A DNA stretch of 12,440 bases from JBAWZR01 sp037142915 (GTDB lineage Bacteria > Patescibacteriota > Minisyncoccia > Moranbacterales > UBA1568), in contig JBAWZR010000029.1 in NCBI GenBank assembly GCA_037142915.1, positions 1 to 12,440 of the forward strand. Reading direction: 5' to 3'. Positions 6,502-12,440 of the stretch are shown here, piece after piece (positions within the stretch are counted from its first letter, which is position 1; every line of letters begins with the position of its first letter). The translations under genes were made by a program, and so were the position numbers. Below the pieces are notes generated by a model. It made no database searches, was not told the DNA's origin, and saw nothing but the letters and a program-made list of their open reading frames with translations.

Positions 6502-6528
6502 AAAAAAAGCCCCTTGGTTTCTTGGGGC
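6502..6528 (-). terminator. Rho-independent terminator in the leader of the ATP-grasp gene (possible attenuator)
   Basis: Minus strand GCCCC (6528-6524), 10-nt loop, GGGGC (6513-6509) and TTTTTTT (6508-6502), only 14 nt before the ATG at 6487. A second hairpin, ACTCT-gagagg-AGAGT (6545-6530), abuts it upstream. It can end transcripts from the PBP gene, but it also blocks the ATP-grasp gene unless bypassed. It may alternatively be the 3' end of a small RNA of about 75-80 nt starting near 6577. Confidence 0.7.
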
Positions 6529-6583
6529 AACTCTCCTCTCAGAGTGCATACTGCAATCATTTTCCGCTGTACATCAGATATTA

Positions 6584-6612
6584 ATACTACACTATATGAT
6601 GTAAAATGTCAA
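6584..6612 (-). promoter_or_regulatory. Promoter upstream of the ATP-grasp gene leader
   Basis: Minus strand consensus -35 TTGACA (6612-6607), 17-nt spacer and -10 TAGTAT (6589-6584). The predicted start, near 6577, yields a leader of about 90 nt that contains two hairpins, the second a terminator. The promoter lies between the PBP stop codon (6642) and the ATP-grasp start. Confidence 0.6.
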
Positions 6613-6641
6613 GTACACGAAAAATTAAGGCTTGAAATAGC

Positions 6642-8816
6642 TCAATTTTGCGGATTATTGGTTACATTTGGGTCGACGAAGGTTCCCTCCCAGCGAGGTA
6701 ACATCGGGTCATTAAAATCTGGTGGTGTATTCCCAAGCGGATCACTCTTGTTCACATAATACAGAATGCTGTGTCCCGTATACTCCGTACGGATGCGGGA
6801 CGGATCTTTTTTGGCGGCTTTTTTGGCAGAGAGTTTTTTGCCACTTTTCGTATCATAATATTTCGTATCACCATTGTCCGGTGTCCCCGTGATGAGCAGC
6901 TTGTTCGATGTCACGGGCGTATAGGGTGTGAAATTTTCCACCGGTGTGCCACGGGTCGCTGCCACCATGAAGTTATGCCAGAGCGGTGCGGCGGCATAAA
7001 TACCATCCGATCCGATTTTCATCGGCGTATTGTCGTTATTGCCCACCCACACTCCGACTGCGAGCGATGGTGTATACCCAATTGTCCAGGCATCGTGGAA
7101 GTCCTGCGTCGTGCCCGTCTTGGCCGCCACTGGACGATCCGGTAGGATGAGCGGGCTGCGTGTGCCAAAAACCGGCGCCCGCGCATTGTTGTCCGAGAGC
7201 ACGGAATTGATCTTCCGGGCCGCCTCCACATCGAGCACCTGCGTCGTGCTGGTATTCCCTCCTCCCTGATCCAACTGTTTGCCCGATTGGTCTGCGATAC
7301 TCATGACACCATGTGTCGGTGTCCGTGCACCCTCTCGTGCGAACACGCCGAAGGCCGAAGTCATATCGAGCAACTTCACTTCACCGCCACCCAACACGAG
7401 CGACAATCCAAATCGACTCGGGTCACTCAGAGTGGTAATACCGAGGCTGCGCGCCATAGCCAACGAGGAATCAGTCCCTGCCAGATACAGCGTCTCGACG
7501 GCCGGAACATTGAGCGACATCGCCAAGGCATTACGCATCGGCAATACGCCATGAAATTGCCCGTCATAATTTTGCGGTACATACTGCTTGCCCGTACCAT
7601 CGGGACCAAAGTTGATTTGTTTGTCATCCAATAAGGTCTCTGGTTGAAAACCCTTGGCAAAAGCCGTCGCGTACACGATCGGTTTGAACGAGCTCCCCGG
7701 CTGGCGCGATTGCACGGCGACATTCACCTCTCCATCGATAGTCTTGTCGAAAAAATCCTTGCTCCCGACCATCGCGAGTATCTCACCCGTCTTGGGGTCG
7801 ATCGCGGTCAGCGCCGCATTGGAGGCGTTGTATGCTACGTTTTTGGCAGCACTCTCACGCACTGTTTGCTCTGCTTGTTGTTGCAGATTCCAGTCGAGCG
7901 TCGTCACGATCTTCCAGCCACCCGTCTCGAGCGCATCGCGACCGTATTGCTGTTCCAGTTGATCAAGTATATAGAAGACGAAGTGCGGTGCCTGGATCGA
8001 AGTTGAAAACGGTACGATCTGCGCCGGCGTATCCGCAGCCAGCGCGAGCGTCATCTGACTGCCCGTGATGAAACCCTCCGCTGCCATCTGCCGGATGACC
8101 TGATTTTTTTGCGCCATCATACTCGAATGATTTGCCACATAGGGCGAGTAGAGGCTCGGTGCTTTGGTGAGCGATGCGAGGAGCGCTGCTTCGTCCAAGA
8201 GGAGTTTGTCGGCCGACTTCCCGAAATAGGTTTCCGATGCCATCCCGATACCATAGGTATTCGCGCCATAGGGCACGCGATTGAGATACATATCGAGGAT
8301 CTGATCCTTGGTGAAATTGTTCTCGATCTTGAAGGCCATCACCGTTTCGAGGATCTTGCGTTTGAAAGTGCGCTCCCGACTGAAGTACGCGTTGCGCGCC
8401 AGCTGCTGCGTGATGGTCGAGCCGCCCTGCTCGATATGCCTGGCCTGAATATCCACCCAGAGCGCCCGGAGCGTCCCGCCGATATCCACCCCATAATGCG
8501 AATAGAAATTGCTATCCTCCGTCGCCACCGTCGCCACTCGCACCGCATCGGGTATCTGGTCATGTGTCAGCACCACGCGGTTTTCTTCGCCGTGCAACTG
8601 ATAGAGGATATGCGTCCCTGTCCGATCATATATAGTCGAAGTCTGCGCGAGCGGGAGATTGGTCAGCGTAGAAGCAGAGGGCGTCGCGAAGAAGTACACG
8701 CATGCGAGACCGAAGAAGATACCAATAATAATCAACGCGAAAACATACCCCGCCCACAAAGCGACGCGAAGAAATTTGTTCCCCAATTGCGCCCAAATCT
8801 GCCGAGTGTCCGTCAT
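6642..8816 (-). CDS. Class A penicillin-binding protein (PBP1a-like, transglycosylase/transpeptidase)
   Basis: 724 residues, normal for a bifunctional PBP. A cytoplasmic N-terminus and one membrane anchor (about 17-45) precede a GT51 transglycosylase domain: ATEDSNFYSHYGVD (98-111, catalytic E100), GGSTITQQLARN (131-142), RKILE (153-157) and a MYLNRVPYG motif (176-184). The transpeptidase domain follows with SSFK (S375-K378, the penicillin-reactive serine), SLN (434-436) and KTGTT (566-570). A Lys-rich stretch (about 657-675) and a Pro/Asn-rich end complete it. It polymerises lipid II into glycan strands and crosslinks them outside the membrane. The usual motifs all look intact. The ATG at 8816 directly precedes the anchor, and a promoter lies at 8871-8843. 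It is transcribed toward the ATP-grasp gene. Confidence 0.95.
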   Translation of the reverse strand: MTDTRQIWAQLGNKFLRVALWAGYVFALIIIGIFFGLACVYFFATPSASTLTNLPLAQTSTIYDRTGTHILYQLHGEENRVVLTHDQIPDAVRVATVATEDSNFYSHYGVDIGGTLRALWVDIQARHIEQGGSTITQQLARNAYFSRERTFKRKILETVMAFKIENNFTKDQILDMYLNRVPYGANTYGIGMASETYFGKSADKLLLDEAALLASLTKAPSLYSPYVANHSSMMAQKNQVIRQMAAEGFITGSQMTLALAADTPAQIVPFSTSIQAPHFVFYILDQLEQQYGRDALETGGWKIVTTLDWNLQQQAEQTVRESAAKNVAYNASNAALTAIDPKTGEILAMVGSKDFFDKTIDGEVNVAVQSRQPGSSFKPIVYATAFAKGFQPETLLDDKQINFGPDGTGKQYVPQNYDGQFHGVLPMRNALAMSLNVPAVETLYLAGTDSSLAMARSLGITTLSDPSRFGLSLVLGGGEVKLLDMTSAFGVFAREGARTPTHGVMSIADQSGKQLDQGGGNTSTTQVLDVEAARKINSVLSDNNARAPVFGTRSPLILPDRPVAAKTGTTQDFHDAWTIGYTPSLAVGVWVGNNDNTPMKIGSDGIYAAAPLWHNFMVAATRGTPVENFTPYTPVTSNKLLITGTPDNGDTKYYDTKSGKKLSAKKAAKKDPSRIRTEYTGHSILYYVNKSDPLGNTPPDFNDPMLPRWEGTFVDPNVTNNPQN

Positions 8817-8842
8817 AAATAACCCAGAAATAAGTAACTCTC

Positions 8843-8871
8843 AGCATAGCACTGAAACAACAAAAACACAA
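8843..8871 (-). promoter_or_regulatory. Promoter of the PBP gene
   Basis: Minus strand -35 TTGTGT (8871-8866), 17-nt spacer and -10 TATGCT (8848-8843), with an upstream TGC making it an extended -10. The start would be near 8836, giving a leader of about 20 nt without a Shine-Dalgarno sequence. Confidence 0.55.
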
Positions 8872-8914
8872 CGCCACACCGCGCAGTTTGGCATAGTACC
8901 AACAATTTTATGCC

Positions 8915-8931
8915 CGATCAAGCCTTGATCG
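8915..8931 (-). terminator. Hairpin just after the desaturase stop codon, possible weak terminator
   Basis: CGATCAA-gcc-TTGATCG is a perfect 7-bp inverted repeat with a 3-nt loop, starting 2 bp after the desaturase stop. No T-run follows on either strand, so it may only stabilise the mRNA 3' end. A protein-binding site is another possibility. Confidence 0.35.
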
Positions 8932-8932
8932 A

Positions 8933-10429
8933 TTACAATCCAAACTCCTTCCGGATCAGTCCGGCCGATATCCGTCCCGATTCATAGATCGTCGGCAAAC
9001 CGCTCCCCGGGTGCGTCCCCCCACCAACTAAGTACAGATGCTCCACGGACTCCACTTTGTTATGCGGGCGAAACCACAACATCTGCCCGAGATTGTGCGC
9101 GAGGTTGAAGGTCGCCCCAAAGAGAACACGGTACTCCTCTTCCCAATCCACCGGCGTTATGATTTTTTCGGATTCGATATGCTCGGCGATATCATCCATA
9201 CCCAGTCGCTCGCCCAAGAGCTCGAGTACCCGTGCTCGTATCCGCGGTGTCTCGACCGTCCAATCGATATCCGCCCCGATCTGACGATTGGGCACCGGCA
9301 CCAACACATACAACGCCGTCTTGCCCGGAGGTGCGAGTGTCGCATCCGTCTCCGAGGCATCACGCACATACAACGAGAAGTCGGGATAAGACAGCGTCCC
9401 ACCGAAAATCCCCTCCACATTTTTCTTGTAATCCCGCGCAAATATGATCGTATGGTGACGCACATCGTAGCGCTTCGATAATCCGAGATACAACATAAAT
9501 GTGGAGCACGAATATTTCTTCGCCTTCACCTTGGCATGCGTATGCTTGGGCACCGCGCCATCGCACACCAACTCCGTCATCGCATGACCGAAGTCCGCAT
9601 TCACGATAATCCGATCAAATGTCTCCTCGCTCCCATCCACGAACCGCAAACCCGTGGCCATCCGACCGGAAAACAAAATCTCATCCACCGTGCGCCCATA
9701 TCGGATCCGGCCGCCCTCCTCTTCGACCACCCGCGCCATCGCCTCGGAAATCCGCGACAACCCACCCTCGACATGATAGATGCCGTAGTGATGTTCGATA
9801 TACGGGATCATCCCAAACGCACCCGGACACTCCCATGGAGACATACCGAGATACTTCGACTGAAAAGTAAAACATATCCGCGCATCGGAACTCGAGAAAT
9901 AATCCCCGAGCACATCGAAGAGCGATCGTCCAACCGAGAAGTGCGGTATCGCCCGCAAGAAATCCCTGTCATACAACCGTGTAAAACTACTATAGTCCTT
10001 CAAGAGGCAGGGCAACAACCGTTTCAGTCGGCGACTCTCCCGATCCTCGAACCGCGCCAGTCCGTCCACCTCGTCCGGAAACACCCGTGCCCACTCCTCT
10101 CGCATCCGATCCGGATCATCATAGATATCGATCTGTTTGTCCACGAATGACAAGCGATACATCGGCGCCAGTCGGGTAAACGAGAGGTAGTCCGAACTCT
10201 GGCGACCCGTCTCGGCGAACACTTGATCCAATACATATTTCATCATGAGAAAAGTCGGCCCGAGGTCGAACCGATACCCACCCTCCAATGTCACTTGCGA
10301 GTTGCGCCCGCCGGGAGCATCGTTCTTCTCGAAGATCGTCACATCGAACCCGTGATGCGCGAGCAACATGCCGGCCGTCAATCCGCCCGGTCCCGCCCCT
10401 ACGATCGCTACTGTCGGTTGGTGTTCCAT
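8933..10429 (-). CDS. CrtI-type phytoene desaturase / carotenoid oxidoreductase family FAD protein
   Basis: 498 residues, typical for bacterial CrtI/CrtN enzymes. The N-terminal dinucleotide fold reads VAIVGAGPGGLTAG (7-20), with E34 closing the ADP-binding beta-alpha-beta unit, then APGGR (38-42) and YRFDLGPT. The C-terminal signature YLVGGGTHPGSGLP (about 466-479) and SGRISAG match the FAD-contacting end of carotenoid desaturases. Family members oxidise or isomerise C30/C40 carotenoids, and some act on other lipids. No phytoene or squalene synthase is in the window, so the substrate cannot be named. It begins 12 bp after the DUF2892 gene and probably shares its promoter (10683-10675). No Shine-Dalgarno sequence is seen before the ATG. 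Confidence 0.9.
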   Translation of the reverse strand: MEHQPTVAIVGAGPGGLTAGMLLAHHGFDVTIFEKNDAPGGRNSQVTLEGGYRFDLGPTFLMMKYVLDQVFAETGRQSSDYLSFTRLAPMYRLSFVDKQIDIYDDPDRMREEWARVFPDEVDGLARFEDRESRRLKRLLPCLLKDYSSFTRLYDRDFLRAIPHFSVGRSLFDVLGDYFSSSDARICFTFQSKYLGMSPWECPGAFGMIPYIEHHYGIYHVEGGLSRISEAMARVVEEEGGRIRYGRTVDEILFSGRMATGLRFVDGSEETFDRIIVNADFGHAMTELVCDGAVPKHTHAKVKAKKYSCSTFMLYLGLSKRYDVRHHTIIFARDYKKNVEGIFGGTLSYPDFSLYVRDASETDATLAPPGKTALYVLVPVPNRQIGADIDWTVETPRIRARVLELLGERLGMDDIAEHIESEKIITPVDWEEEYRVLFGATFNLAHNLGQMLWFRPHNKVESVEHLYLVGGGTHPGSGLPTIYESGRISAGLIRKEFGL

Positions 10430-10441
10430 ATGGCAAAAAAC

Positions 10442-10630
10442 TTAACGGATCGGACAGCTATTCCGCCCGATGAGCGCGTAGAGCGCGCACCACGAAGCAA
10501 GTGCTTCATAGAGACAAAACACCCCGGCAAGCAATAGCACCCAATTCGAAAACTTCCACGCCAGCCCAAACAAAACGACCGCCAGCACCAAGCGAATGAC
10601 CCGATCCATCGTCCCGATATTCTTCTTCAT
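10442..10630 (-). CDS. DUF2892 (YgaP-like) small inner-membrane protein
   Basis: 62 residues. It opens MKKNIGTMDRVIRLVL, the typical DUF2892 start, followed by two membrane segments (about 10-25 and 29-46) and the ending YALIGRNSCP, which matches the family's G-x-N-x-C-P close. In other bacteria the domain occurs alone or fused to rhodanese. Its function is unclear. Here it is the first gene of a likely two-gene unit with the CrtI-like desaturase (12-bp gap), which hints at a membrane role next to that enzyme but does not prove it. Confidence 0.82.
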   Translation of the reverse strand: MKKNIGTMDRVIRLVLAVVLFGLAWKFSNWVLLLAGVFCLYEALASWCALYALIGRNSCPIR

Positions 10631-10674
10631 ATGCCAGTGTGATTAAAAAGTGATCAACATCTACTCGTGCCTTC

Positions 10675-10683
10675 AGTATACCA
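10675..10683 (-). promoter_or_regulatory. Extended -10 promoter of the DUF2892-desaturase unit
   Basis: Minus strand TGG-TATACT (10683-10675), a TGn extended -10, followed by GAAG. The -10 and discriminator are identical to those at 1408-1399. No good -35 is present, as expected for extended -10 promoters. The leader to the ATG at 10630 is about 40 nt. Confidence 0.5.
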
Positions 10684-10722
10684 CTTTCTCTCCGCCGACT
10701 GATCACCGAGAGTGTCTCTACC

Positions 10723-10793
10723 TCTTTTTACACCGTTTTTCTCGCGATGATGTGCAACTCATGAAAAGTATGCGCTCCGAGTTTCTTATGCAT
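10723..10793. repeat. 71-bp direct repeat, copy A (methyltransferase-like tail)
   Basis: 67 of 71 bases match 12370-12440. Read on the minus strand, both copies end a reading frame with MHKKLGAHTF(H/Y)ELHIIARKTV and TAA. Three of the four differences are synonymous and one changes His to Tyr, which shows that the repeat arose from coding sequence. The second copy runs off the window, so the full repeat length is unknown. Confidence 0.9.
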
Positions 10794-10930
10794 ACCGTCG
10801 TATGAAAAAACCATGCCCACACCCGAGATCGAGAAAATTTTTAGGGAGGTTTTTATAATAATCGGATTGAAAAATTGACACGCATAAACCGTCCTGATAT
10901 TCTGAAATGCAGAAAGAGGTTTTTGCAAAA
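10728..10930 (-). pseudogene. Decayed class I SAM methyltransferase remnant
   Basis: On the minus strand one frame encodes YYKNLPKNFLDLGCGHGFF (from about 10860 to 10804). This contains the class I methyltransferase motif I pattern DLGCGxG (10830-10813). That frame stops at 10786. In another frame, beginning about YDGMHKKLGAH, the sequence continues to the stop at 10728 with the tail shared with 12375-12440. Motif I is normally followed by over 100 residues of fold, but here the C-terminal tail follows within about 10 codons and out of frame. An internal deletion is therefore inferred. No start codon or N-terminal domain can be defined, and the right-hand edge given is approximate. A plus-strand promoter and hairpin overlap it. 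Confidence 0.5.
10875..10903 (+). promoter_or_regulatory. Promoter of the M23 peptidase gene
   Basis: Plus strand consensus -35 TTGACA (10875-10880), 17-nt spacer and -10 TATTCT (10898-10903). Transcription would start near 10910, giving a leader of about 107 nt. It lies inside, and antisense to, the methyltransferase remnant. Confidence 0.6.
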
Positions 10931-10977
10931 CTCTTTCTCGGTAACGAGCTACCAATTATGCAAGAAAATTTTGCATA
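10911..10977 (+). promoter_or_regulatory. Structured 5' leader of the M23 peptidase gene
   Basis: Directly at the predicted transcript start, AGAAAGAG (10911-10918) plus TTTT (10920-10923) pairs with AAAACTCTTTCT (10927-10938). This is a 12-bp hairpin with one bulged G and a 3-nt loop. A small CTCG-gtaa-CGAG hairpin (10937-10948) overlaps its end. A third element, TATGCAA-N7-TTGCATA (10957-10963 and 10971-10977), follows. The first may stabilise the mRNA 5' end; the third could be an operator or hairpin. None matches a riboswitch I know. Confidence 0.45.
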
Positions 10978-11004
10978 TTGACTCGTTTTTGTTTTTCTCC
11001 CAAC

Positions 11005-11010
11005 GAGGAA
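11005..11010 (+). promoter_or_regulatory. Shine-Dalgarno sequence of the M23 peptidase gene
   Basis: GAGGAA lies about 6 nt before the ATG at 11017. It is the only clear Shine-Dalgarno sequence in the window and fixes this start. Confidence 0.75.
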
Positions 11011-11016
11011 TGAACA

Positions 11017-11559
11017 ATGAAACAGTTCTTTAGTTTGACGATACTCTCGCTTTTGGCGCTTCTGTATGCCTCTACAGCATACAGCTACGGCTTCGGCGAT
11101 AACTGGCAATACGCTCAATGCTCCTACAAAAAATCAGGTAAGACTGTGTGGGTCAACTACAAACATGTCGGTGTCGACAGGATGGCTCCCGCTGGAAGAC
11201 AGGTCGTTGTTTGGGATCATGTTTACTTCCATCAAAAGCATTTAGATAGCGACCCGCGATGGAAATGGGCAGTAGTGGCTGATACCTTCGATGCCAAAGC
11301 TACCTATTTGTTTATGCATTTGGAGAATGTTCCGAACTTCCAAGTCGGCCAAGATCTCTATGGGCAAGTAATTGGTACAGTCGCCGATCAAGGAAGTAAT
11401 TCGCATATCCACGCTTCATATCGAGGAAAACCCTTCAACTCAAGCATGAGTTACAAAGGGGCACTTCCACCGAGCATATGTACCGATGGCAGAAGTGGGT
11501 TGCCGAATTATCCCGAGGCATTTGCATCACCCAACTCATGGGTCTACCAGGTCTATTGA
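11017..11559 (+). CDS. Secreted M23-family (LytM-like) metallopeptidase
   Basis: 180 residues. A signal peptide spans about 1-23 (KQ, then a Leu-rich core, then TAYS). The M23 zinc site is complete: HVGVD (H50 and D54, the H-x-G-x-D motif) followed by AP-G, a later H101 in FMHLE, the YGQVIGTVADQGSNS segment (115-129), and H130-x-H132 in SHIHAS. H50, D54 and H132 would bind zinc; H101 and H130 would assist catalysis. C35 and C155 might form a disulphide after export. Family members cut glycyl or peptide crosslinks in peptidoglycan. The exact substrate, own wall or a neighbour's, is unknown. It has its own promoter, a structured leader, a clear Shine-Dalgarno sequence and a terminator, so it looks like an independent unit. 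The Shine-Dalgarno use differs from its neighbours, which is weak evidence for transfer. Confidence 0.78.
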   Translation: MKQFFSLTILSLLALLYASTAYSYGFGDNWQYAQCSYKKSGKTVWVNYKHVGVDRMAPAGRQVVVWDHVYFHQKHLDSDPRWKWAVVADTFDAKATYLFMHLENVPNFQVGQDLYGQVIGTVADQGSNSHIHASYRGKPFNSSMSYKGALPPSICTDGRSGLPNYPEAFASPNSWVYQVY

Positions 11560-11566
11560 TTCTATC

Positions 11567-11579
11567 GGGCGTTATGCCC
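11567..11579 (+). repeat. Small hairpin before the terminator
   Basis: GGGC-gttat-GCCC lies 8 nt after the peptidase stop codon, followed by A-rich sequence. It stacks ahead of the main terminator and would add 3' end structure on the plus strand. Confidence 0.4.
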
Positions 11580-11581
11580 AC

Positions 11582-11624
11582 AAAAAAACGCGCTACGATT
11601 CATTTCCGTAGCGCGATTTTATTT
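11582..11624. terminator. Bidirectional rho-independent terminator
   Basis: CGCGCTACG (11589-11597), 9-nt loop, CGTAGCGCG (11607-11615) forms a perfect 9-bp stem. On the plus strand ATTTTATTT follows; on the minus strand TTTTTTT follows (11588-11582). It serves the converging M23 gene (ends 11559) and YPxxW-protein gene (ends 11650). Confidence 0.88.
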
Positions 11625-11649
11625 CTTCTTTCAGAATTGGACTCTGCTT

Positions 11650-12288
11650 TTATTTATTGAATTGAAAATTCTTCACAAACTGTTTCTCTGTGTCAGACAG
11701 TTTGTCCGGTGTCATTGGTGTATCAAAGCTATTCCCGTGAAATGATAGTTGATACACACTCCCGTTACGCTCGGCATAAATCGTGTAAAAATTCACAAAG
11801 CTATCGGTTTGAACAGCAAACCAAGCTGATTGACCAGCAAAAACGATTGGTTGAACATCACTAAAAAATCCGCTCTCCTTGAGATACTGCTCGAGGCTTT
11901 TTCCTTCGGTATTGTTGGGAATATTTTTCGCATCGGAATACGAGGAAACAACGATATCCGCTTGCGGGCCCTCACCGATCGTTCCTTTTTTCTTCCAATC
12001 GATTTGCTGTTGCATTGTTTTCGTACTCCACAGTTCGAGTGAGTTTTTATCCGCACTCTCGCTTACCGTCCACTCTTGTGGATACCAAAAGGTGAAGTTT
12101 TGTGTCACACTGGCATACGATTTCCAATTGGGAACATTTTGAATTTTCGGAGTAACCGTATTGTTTTGCTGGCTCACTGGAGTAACGATGGGCGCTGTCG
12201 CTGTCGGTGATTTTTTCCACACGAAAAAACCTACGACCAGAAGAATAAGAACAGCGACGAATAGAGCTATGAAAGATTTATTGGACAT
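11650..12288 (-). CDS. Membrane-anchored extracytoplasmic protein with YPxxW-type domain
   Basis: 212 residues from the ATG at 12288. A TTG at 12309 would add seven residues with no benefit to the signal, so it is not preferred. Residues 6-24 form a membrane anchor, followed by KK and a Thr/Pro/Asn-rich linker to about 52. A globular domain follows with FTFWYPQEWTV (65-75), WSTK, ADIVVSSY, SLEQYLKE, AGQSAWFAV and a closing FVKNFQF. The xFxxxYPxxW start is common in small exported domains distantly like PsbP, and I recognise no specific family. There is no lipobox. A promoter fits at 12354-12326 and the bidirectional terminator lies just past the stop. Function unknown; an outward-facing envelope protein is the best reading. 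Confidence 0.78.
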   Translation of the reverse strand: MSNKSFIALFVAVLILLVVGFFVWKKSPTATAPIVTPVSQQNNTVTPKIQNVPNWKSYASVTQNFTFWYPQEWTVSESADKNSLELWSTKTMQQQIDWKKKGTIGEGPQADIVVSSYSDAKNIPNNTEGKSLEQYLKESGFFSDVQPIVFAGQSAWFAVQTDSFVNFYTIYAERNGSVYQLSFHGNSFDTPMTPDKLSDTEKQFVKNFQFNK

Positions 12289-12325
12289 AATTTCAAGAGT
12301 TAGAGGCAAATAAAGACACGGGATG

Positions 12326-12354
12326 ATTGTACATTATTGTGACCCAATGAGCAA
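12326..12354 (-). promoter_or_regulatory. Promoter of the YPxxW-domain protein gene
   Basis: Minus strand -35 TTGCTC (12354-12349), 17-nt spacer and -10 TACAAT (12331-12326). The start near 12319 gives a leader of about 30 nt. It sits just past the stop of the partial gene at 12375, with no terminator between. Confidence 0.5.
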
Positions 12355-12369
12355 GCTCGTTCCCCAAGA

Positions 12370-12440
12370 TCTTTTTACACCGTTTTCCTCGCGATGATAT
12401 GCAGCTCATAAAAAGTATGCGCTCCGAGTTTCTTATGCAT
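12370..12440. repeat. 71-bp direct repeat, copy B (cut by window edge)
   Basis: Matches 10723-10793 at 67 of 71 positions and reaches the last base of the window, so it probably continues. See the methyltransferase remnant and the partial gene at 12375. Confidence 0.9.
12375..12440 (-). CDS. C-terminal end of a gene (probable SAM methyltransferase), partial
   Basis: Only the last 21 codons and TAA are present: MHKKLGAHTFYELHIIARKTV. The Met at 12440 is probably internal. The same tail ends the remnant at 10728, where it lies next to a methyltransferase motif I. On that basis this is inferred to be the intact paralogue, whose body lies to the right of the window. Mostly synonymous differences from the remnant fit selection on a functional protein. 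The family assignment depends wholly on the remnant and is tentative. Confidence 0.45.
   Translation of the reverse strand: MHKKLGAHTFYELHIIARKTV

Noticed and set aside
1..12440. Alternative genetic code (UGA as glycine, known in some CPR groups)
   Set aside because: The recognised genes are full length under the standard code and none needs an in-frame UGA.
1..12440. CRISPR array, transposase or integrase
   Set aside because: No regularly spaced short repeats and no transposase or recombinase motifs were seen. The only long repeats are the 629-bp and 71-bp pairs described.

Overview
The window reads as chromosomal DNA from a bacterium with a small-genome, Patescibacteria/CPR-like style. 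That assignment is an inference. It rests on modular Ig-like/FN3 surface proteins with YxxPP...GTYxWYAV-type C-terminal domains, single-pass proteins with a YPxxW domain, and almost no Shine-Dalgarno sequences. The genetic code looks standard (TAA and TAG stops, no sign of UGA recoding). No IS element, phage gene or CRISPR array is visible.

Layout. (1) 1-540: tRNA-Ser(GCT) on the minus strand with an encoded CCA end. Upstream of it, also on the minus strand, is a strongly structured candidate non-coding RNA of about 165 nt with its own promoter and terminator. (2) 536-1359: a DedA/VTT-type membrane protein that seems to need a non-standard start codon, converging on a small membrane-anchored protein. 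(3) 1425-4538: from a divergent promoter region, two tandem secreted/surface protein genes. Their first 209 codons are identical (an exact 629-bp direct repeat), but their tails differ: Ig-like plus dockerin in the first, Ig-like plus two FN3 plus a basic tail in the second. (4) 4544-5491: an ApbE-type FAD:protein FMN transferase, 5 bp behind the second surface gene. (5) Minus strand, 10630 back to 5525: a DUF2892-type membrane protein and a CrtI-like desaturase form one unit. A class A penicillin-binding protein follows, then an ATP-grasp enzyme whose start codon lies directly behind a rho-independent terminator. (6) 10680-11016: a decayed methyltransferase remnant on the minus strand, overlaid by a plus-strand promoter and structured leader. 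(7) 11017-11559: a secreted M23 peptidase with all expected active-site residues and the only clear Shine-Dalgarno sequence in the window, converging through a bidirectional terminator on a membrane-anchored YPxxW-domain protein (11650-12288). (8) 12375-12440: the C-terminal end of another gene that matches the tail of the methyltransferase remnant.

Function. Most genes concern the cell envelope: peptidoglycan synthesis (PBP1) and probable cleavage (M23), surface proteins, membrane proteins, covalent flavin attachment and carotenoid-type desaturation. The most notable features are the exact repeat that couples one N-terminus to two tails, the undescribed rod-shaped RNA, the terminator sitting in the leader of the ATP-grasp gene, and the methyltransferase relic with its second copy at the window edge.
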